A stretch of 44,715 nt of DNA from an uncultured Bacteroides sp. (GTDB lineage: Bacteria > Bacteroidota > Bacteroidia > Bacteroidales > Bacteroidaceae). Of the stretch, positions 40,454 through 44,715 are shown one piece after another. The stretch is from NCBI GenBank assembly GCA_944322355.1, contig CALUOT010000021.1, positions 1 through 44,715 of the forward strand. The letters run 5' to 3'. Position numbers and translations under genes: made by a program. The notes beneath the pieces were generated by a model that saw only the letters and a program-made list of their open reading frames with translations, was not told where the DNA came from and did no database searches. Each line of letters starts with the position of its first letter. The first letter of the stretch is position 1.

Positions 40454-41572
40454 CTATGCTTGGGCGTGCCCGCGCCACTCCTTGAACAGGTCTCGCCCGA
40501 AGAGTATCCAGCACGAACAACCTACACCGGCCAGGAAGACGAAACCTATTAATATCAGCATCTTGCTGGGCTTGGCGGCGCGCAGAGGCACGGTGGCAGG
40601 CTGAACGACGGTGTATACGGGTGTAATCTCCTGCACCTTGGCTTTGGCCATCTGCAATTGCTGGGCCACTTGTGTATAAACTTGGTAAGTCAGGTTCATC
40701 TCGTTTTGCAGGCGTTCTTGCTCGACCATGGCACTACGCAAGATGATGTTTTGGTTGGCGTCGACAAACTGGGCATAGGCGCGCTGGGCTTCTTCATAGT
40801 CAGCCTTCGACTCTTGGTAGAGTTTCTCCGTGAAGGCCAAGTCATGGCGTGCCTTGTTGGTTCGATAGTCGGTAATGTACTTTTGCAGGTTGTGCATCAG
40901 CGTGTCAGTCACCGTAGCCGATATTAAGGGATCTTGCATCAGGACGGAAAGCGTAGTCACCCCAGTTTTCTTGTCCACATTCACCGTGATGCGCCCTTTG
41001 ATGGCTCCTACGATACCGTCTTCCTCTTTCGTCAAGCTGATAGTTCCCCCTTGTGTCTTCAGGCTACTTTCTTCCTCTGATTCATCTCCCTTGAACAGGG
41101 ATCCTACCCAGCCTATAGCCCGAAAGGGCAAGGACATCACTGTCCCCCACCAAGGCCCACGCTGGTGCTTTTGCATATAATTATATAAGGTGGTGTCAAT
41201 TCTATTGTCCAGACTCTTCACCCGTGCATTAAACAAATCAACCAGGAAGGGCGTGGAATTGACAATGTCGGGATACAACTCGGGTGATAAGGCATCTTCC
41301 CCGCTAGCATTACGCAAGTTAATCCCCGCCATAGCCGCCAAGGCGCTCATGCTACTACTGGATCGACTACTGATCTCGGGCGCCAAAGTGACGGTGGTAG
41401 AATATTCCTTGGGGATGCTAAAGCCTACAATCAAGGCCAGCACCACGGCTATGCCGCACACTTTCAATATCAGCCGGCGTTCACCCCAGAGTTTTTGTGC
41501 CAACTCTATCAAGTCGATTTCCTGCTCAGCCGACTCTTTCGGAAGCATCTCTTGCTTTTTTTCTTCCATCAT
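40454..41572 (-). CDS. Wzz-type chain length determinant / polysaccharide co-polymerase
   Basis: 372 residues from the ATG at 41572 (MMEEKKQEML); the frame opens slightly upstream at a TTG inside the previous gene, which is not used. The Wzz layout is clear: an N-terminal cytoplasmic IDLIELAQKLW segment, first membrane helix (LILKVCGIAVVLALIVGF), a large periplasmic coiled-coil domain (about residues 190-310) and a second membrane helix near the C terminus after the typical Pro-rich PLRAAKPSK motif. It lacks a tyrosine kinase domain. It probably controls chain length in polysaccharide export with the upstream Wza-like protein (stop 7 bases away). Confidence 0.9.
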   Translation of the reverse strand: MMEEKKQEMLPKESAEQEIDLIELAQKLWGERRLILKVCGIAVVLALIVGFSIPKEYSTTVTLAPEISSRSSSSMSALAAMAGINLRNASGEDALSPELYPDIVNSTPFLVDLFNARVKSLDNRIDTTLYNYMQKHQRGPWWGTVMSLPFRAIGWVGSLFKGDESEEESSLKTQGGTISLTKEEDGIVGAIKGRITVNVDKKTGVTTLSVLMQDPLISATVTDTLMHNLQKYITDYRTNKARHDLAFTEKLYQESKADYEEAQRAYAQFVDANQNIILRSAMVEQERLQNEMNLTYQVYTQVAQQLQMAKAKVQEITPVYTVVQPATVPLRAAKPSKMLILIGFVFLAGVGCSCWILFGRDLFKEWRGHAQA

Positions 41573-41579
41573 AACTAGC

Positions 41580-44129
41580 TTACTTGAAAAGGTTAACCAA
41601 TGTAGCAATCATCGTTGCCAAGGAAGCCGTAGACGTACCGATACTCAAAATCTCAGCCGTACTCATCCGCTTGCTCGGGTCTTTGGCCGGGACGATAATC
41701 TCACATCCGGGCTCGATGGCCTTGGCACTACGCGACTTCAACCGAGCCACCGTGCCGTTCATGTAGACTACATACACCTTACGCCTCTTGGCCCCGTTGC
41801 CAAAGCCACCTGCCTGGTCGATGTAATAGCGCAGGTTTTCTCCTTCCTTGTAAAGGACGGTATTGGGATATCTTACGGCGCCATTGATCTTTACCGTACT
41901 TACATATTCGGGCACGTACAAGATGTCATTTTCGCGCAACACCATGTCATACTCCGACCCCGGATTGGCCAATGCCTTCTCCAAGTCGATACCTACAGAA
42001 TACTTGTCCGACAAATCCAACATTTCTGCTGATATGGAGTCATTGGCATTCATCACACGAGTTAGGTCATTTTTCCGTCGAAGCTCATCCTCCGTCATCG
42101 TACGGACAAGGCGTGCCCCCTTCACATAAGCCGCCGGAGTCACCCCACCAGCTTTGGTAATCAAGTCGCTTAGACGCTCGTTTTTCTTCGACAAAGCATA
42201 GTTCCCGGCAAACAAGACCTCCCCAGCCACCGTCACATTGCGTTGTTTATAATAAGCCGGGCTGCGGCGGATATACACTTCATCAAACGGCATTAGGCGG
42301 AAGTCGTCACTTCCATTGCCCACCAGAAGACCATCCTTCAAGTCGAAAGAAAAGCTCTTCCCTACGGTTTCTGTAAAATCTTCACTCTTCGGCGACTTGA
42401 CACGACGCGCCACTTCTATCTTCACTGTCGATGCGGCCTCCAGCAAGCCACCGGCTTGGATGACCAAGTCCTCCACGGTCATATTCTCCGAATAGAGGAA
42501 AGTGCCCGGATTGGCCACTTCACCATGAATCGTGATGGTTTGCTCTTCCTGCAAGTCGTGTATGCTGGGGATATAAAGCACATCGTTCTTTTGCAAAGGC
42601 ACGTCGGGCACCGAGCCATCCAATATGCCCTTGACGTCTACTTGAAGCATCTCGTGCGTCAGATCTTCATTTTCCCGATCCAAAATGGCACGGCTCAAGA
42701 AAGCATCTCCCAACACACCCTCGGCTTCTTCTATCAAGGTCTTCACCGTATTAACCTGTCCATCAAGTTGGTAAAGCCCGGGACGATATACGGCTCCCCG
42801 CAACTCAATGCGGTTTACAAAGCGGTTCAACACCGAATCGACCGTCACCACATCGCCATCATCCATCATAAAGGTCGAAAAATGAGCTTCATTCACATTG
42901 AACACCTGATGTTCGCGCCCCGTCTTTCTCACCACCCGAACGGCTTTTTTGTAAGCATCGCCTGTGAAGTTTCCTGCATACTTCAACAAAGTCTCAACCG
43001 ATTCATCTTTCTTCAATTCATAATACATCGGCCGCTTTACCTTACCCAATATCTGCACCAATGATATATAAGGATTGACCAAAATGACATCCCCATCCTG
43101 AAGACGGATGTCATCATCTATCTGCCCGCGCATGATGTAATCGTAAATATCCAAATCGGCGATGGTGTTTCCCTCACGCACTACGCGCACGCTACGCAAA
43201 CTACCGATGTCGTTCACGCCACCTGCATAATACAGCGCATGGAAAACCGAAGCAAAAGAAGACATAGTGTACGACCCCGGTGTATTGACTTCACCCATCA
43301 CATTGACTTGGATTGTCCGGATTTCACCCAAAGTCAGCTTCACATGCGTCGAAGGCGAATCCCCCGTAATGCCCGAATAGATTTTAGCTAACTCTTGCTT
43401 GACATATTCATTGGCCTCCTTCACCGTTTTACCACTCAGATAGACAGGCCCCAATGCATTGACCTGAATGCTTCCTTCAGGCGAAATCGTCTGGCGGATG
43501 GTAGTCTCCGAAGCCCCCCATATATCAATAATTACTTCATCTCCAGGGCCTAAACAATAACTGGAGGGAGTGGCCACATTCACATTAGGCTCAAAAGTAA
43601 GATTAGGATTATCAAACAGATTATGTCCAAAAATCTGCTCTGTAGGATCTTCCTCTTCATAATAATACCAATAATCCACATACATTCCCAACGAATCTTC
43701 GGGCATGGGATATAACATATTATTTTGTTGCGCATCAGGTAGACGTTGCAATCTATCAAAAGGTTGCGCATTCCTATCCCAGGGGCGTCTTTGTTGTGTC
43801 TGTTGTTGCTGCATATCCCACTGATTGCGCATATCCTTCTGATTATTCTTCAGGTTCACATTACTCCGCGTACGATTCATTTGTTGCGGATTTCCCAAAG
43901 AAGGATACCCTTGGCCATTCTGTGTATTCGTATAGTTACTTTGAATCCGCTCTAATTGTTCTTTGGTCACACCTCGCCGCATTAGCTCCGATGCAATAGT
44001 TTGTTGGCTCTTTCCTGTTTTTTGAGCATTCTTCACATACTGAATTACCTGATCATCTGTCATCTGTTGAGCCCAAACCGCCCCACACAAAAAAAAGAAG
44101 AAGATGATGAAAGTCAATAGTCTACGCAT
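41580..44129 (-). CDS. Wza-like outer membrane polysaccharide export protein with multiple SLBB domains
   Basis: 849 residues. The signal peptide ends near GAVWAQ. Residues about 60-150 form a Gln/Asn-rich, low-complexity linker (QQQQTQQRR). The polysaccharide export domain begins with YCLGPGDEVIIDIWG, followed by about six SLBB repeats (for example VNVMGEVNTPGSYTM, IELRGAVYRPGLYQL, ITIHGEVANPGTFLY, VTVAGEVLFAGNYAL, VKINGAVRYPNTVLY). The C terminus is a hydrophobic helix (SLATMIATLVNLF), like the helix by which Wza crosses the outer membrane. It probably forms the export pore for a capsular or exopolysaccharide. No glycosyltransferases and no UpxY/UpxZ-type regulators lie in the window. Confidence 0.92.
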   Translation of the reverse strand: MRRLLTFIIFFFFLCGAVWAQQMTDDQVIQYVKNAQKTGKSQQTIASELMRRGVTKEQLERIQSNYTNTQNGQGYPSLGNPQQMNRTRSNVNLKNNQKDMRNQWDMQQQQTQQRRPWDRNAQPFDRLQRLPDAQQNNMLYPMPEDSLGMYVDYWYYYEEEDPTEQIFGHNLFDNPNLTFEPNVNVATPSSYCLGPGDEVIIDIWGASETTIRQTISPEGSIQVNALGPVYLSGKTVKEANEYVKQELAKIYSGITGDSPSTHVKLTLGEIRTIQVNVMGEVNTPGSYTMSSFASVFHALYYAGGVNDIGSLRSVRVVREGNTIADLDIYDYIMRGQIDDDIRLQDGDVILVNPYISLVQILGKVKRPMYYELKKDESVETLLKYAGNFTGDAYKKAVRVVRKTGREHQVFNVNEAHFSTFMMDDGDVVTVDSVLNRFVNRIELRGAVYRPGLYQLDGQVNTVKTLIEEAEGVLGDAFLSRAILDRENEDLTHEMLQVDVKGILDGSVPDVPLQKNDVLYIPSIHDLQEEQTITIHGEVANPGTFLYSENMTVEDLVIQAGGLLEAASTVKIEVARRVKSPKSEDFTETVGKSFSFDLKDGLLVGNGSDDFRLMPFDEVYIRRSPAYYKQRNVTVAGEVLFAGNYALSKKNERLSDLITKAGGVTPAAYVKGARLVRTMTEDELRRKNDLTRVMNANDSISAEMLDLSDKYSVGIDLEKALANPGSEYDMVLRENDILYVPEYVSTVKINGAVRYPNTVLYKEGENLRYYIDQAGGFGNGAKRRKVYVVYMNGTVARLKSRSAKAIEPGCEIIVPAKDPSKRMSTAEILSIGTSTASLATMIATLVNLFK

Positions 44130-44166
44130 AAAAAAGTCTTCAATCGTTTAAGTTTATATGAGCGTG

Positions 44167-44174
44167 CAAATTTA
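44167..44174 (-). promoter_or_regulatory. Putative -7 element of the Wza-like gene
   Basis: TAAATTTG on the minus strand exactly fits TAnnTTTG, 37 bases upstream of the start. No -33 TTG at standard spacing. Confidence 0.5.
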
Positions 44175-44300
44175 ATACAATATTTTCAGAAACTCATCTT
44201 ATTCCGATTGAAGTTTCAGAAAAAAGCATGAAAGCCTCTCTATCATCGACCAAATGAATATCTAATCGGATGATGCGAAAAAAAAAAATCAAAAAACAAT

Positions 44301-44330
44301 TTGGTAAATCCAAATAAAGCCTTACCTTTG
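44301..44330 (+). promoter_or_regulatory. Promoter of tRNA-Thr
   Basis: TTG at 44301-44303 and TACCTTTG at 44323-44330, spacer exactly 19 bases, both perfect matches, 22 bases upstream of the tRNA. An A11 tract lies just before it (44278-44288). Confidence 0.75.
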
Positions 44331-44352
44331 CAGCCGATTAAAGCAAACGCTT

Positions 44353-44425
<73 letters not shown>

Positions 44426-44715
44426 CACTATTCTATAAAATACTATATTCCTTTCCTTTTTTGATGAAAATTCATTAGTTTTAATTTAGAATTCTTGTGA
44501 TTAACTATTAAAAGTCTCATAAGGTTGGTTCAACAAGGATATTCAATAAATATTATATCGAATTGGGTTTTAGAAAGTTGATTTTCAATACTCCTACAAC
44601 TCATTCTGTATAAACTCTATTTTAAATCAGATTTAGGGTCAGTAGATTTTTAGTGGGGATAGGCATATAGGTTTGCGATACGGAATAAGAAAAACTTCTT
44701 GTCTGCAACCCCTCT
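44426..44715. other. AT-rich region downstream of tRNA-Thr, no gene seen
   Basis: 290 AT-rich bases up to the window edge. There is no open frame of note, no clear terminator hairpin, no tandem array, and no second copy of the tRNA 3' end that would mark an attachment site. It could be the start of an integrated element or ordinary spacer. Confidence 0.4.

Overview
The window reads as a chromosomal segment of a gut Bacteroides (or close relative such as Phocaeicola). Evidence: -7 elements of the Bacteroidetes form TAnnTTTG with a TTG about 18-20 bases upstream and no obvious Shine-Dalgarno sequences; the RprX/RprY two-component pair; a lipoprotein-type dipeptidyl peptidase III; a second, degenerate EF-G; surface lipoproteins with acidic residues after the lipobox; and a TonB-dependent receptor. 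The species is not resolved. No transposase, integrase, rRNA or CRISPR array is visible.

Layout. 0-7 kb (minus strand): 5' end of ppdK, a small winged-helix protein, a C_GCAxxG_C_C redox protein, mntH, then the lipB-pheT-yebC-TSCPD cluster. 7-12.4 kb (plus): an AraC-type regulator, dipeptidyl peptidase III with a DNA-alkylation-repair-like protein, and a Fur-family gene overlapping purA. 12.6-17.9 kb (plus): a TonB-dependent receptor followed by a predicted surface-exposed lipoprotein made of two near-copies of one domain. 18.2-26.6 kb: a DUF3127 protein with an SSB-like acidic tail; a minus-strand group (threonine dehydrogenase-like SDR, DUF4348 lipoprotein, murB, metallo-hydrolase, membrane-anchored protein); kbl diverging from the dehydrogenase; ferritin; and a GC-rich HU-type protein with an added C-terminal domain. 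27-34.6 kb (plus): pheS, an MFS transporter and nth, coupled by overlaps, then pgk, a porin and a TPR protein. 34.6-44.1 kb (minus): maf, rprY, rprX, an EF-G paralog with degenerate GTPase motifs, and a two-gene polysaccharide export pair (Wzz- and Wza-like). A tRNA-Thr(CGT) lies near the right edge.

The most unusual signal is in the gaps between genes. Five intergenic regions (about 1.24-1.38, 15.40-15.52, 17.94-18.09, 26.64-26.72 and 35.31-35.41 kb) each hold a short tandem array of 4-6 units. The period within each array is fixed (24, 23, 22, 21 and 22 bases), the units have a dyad-symmetric core, and the rest of the unit varies. Core sequences differ between arrays, except that the third and fourth share TTCACA/TGTGAA. 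I know of no established name or function for this class. Other points worth a second look are a G9 tract in the rprX reading frame where a 1-base slip either way truncates the kinase, an A10 tract inside a promoter spacer, a heptamer repeat at the -33 position of pheS, and a 27-base-arm hairpin before dipeptidyl peptidase III.

Functional links: the SDR and kbl form the threonine to glycine plus acetyl-CoA route; pheS and pheT encode one enzyme but sit about 21 kb apart; the receptor and duplicated lipoprotein probably act together at the cell surface; rprXY and the EF-G paralog are stress- or starvation-type functions by analogy with studied Bacteroides.
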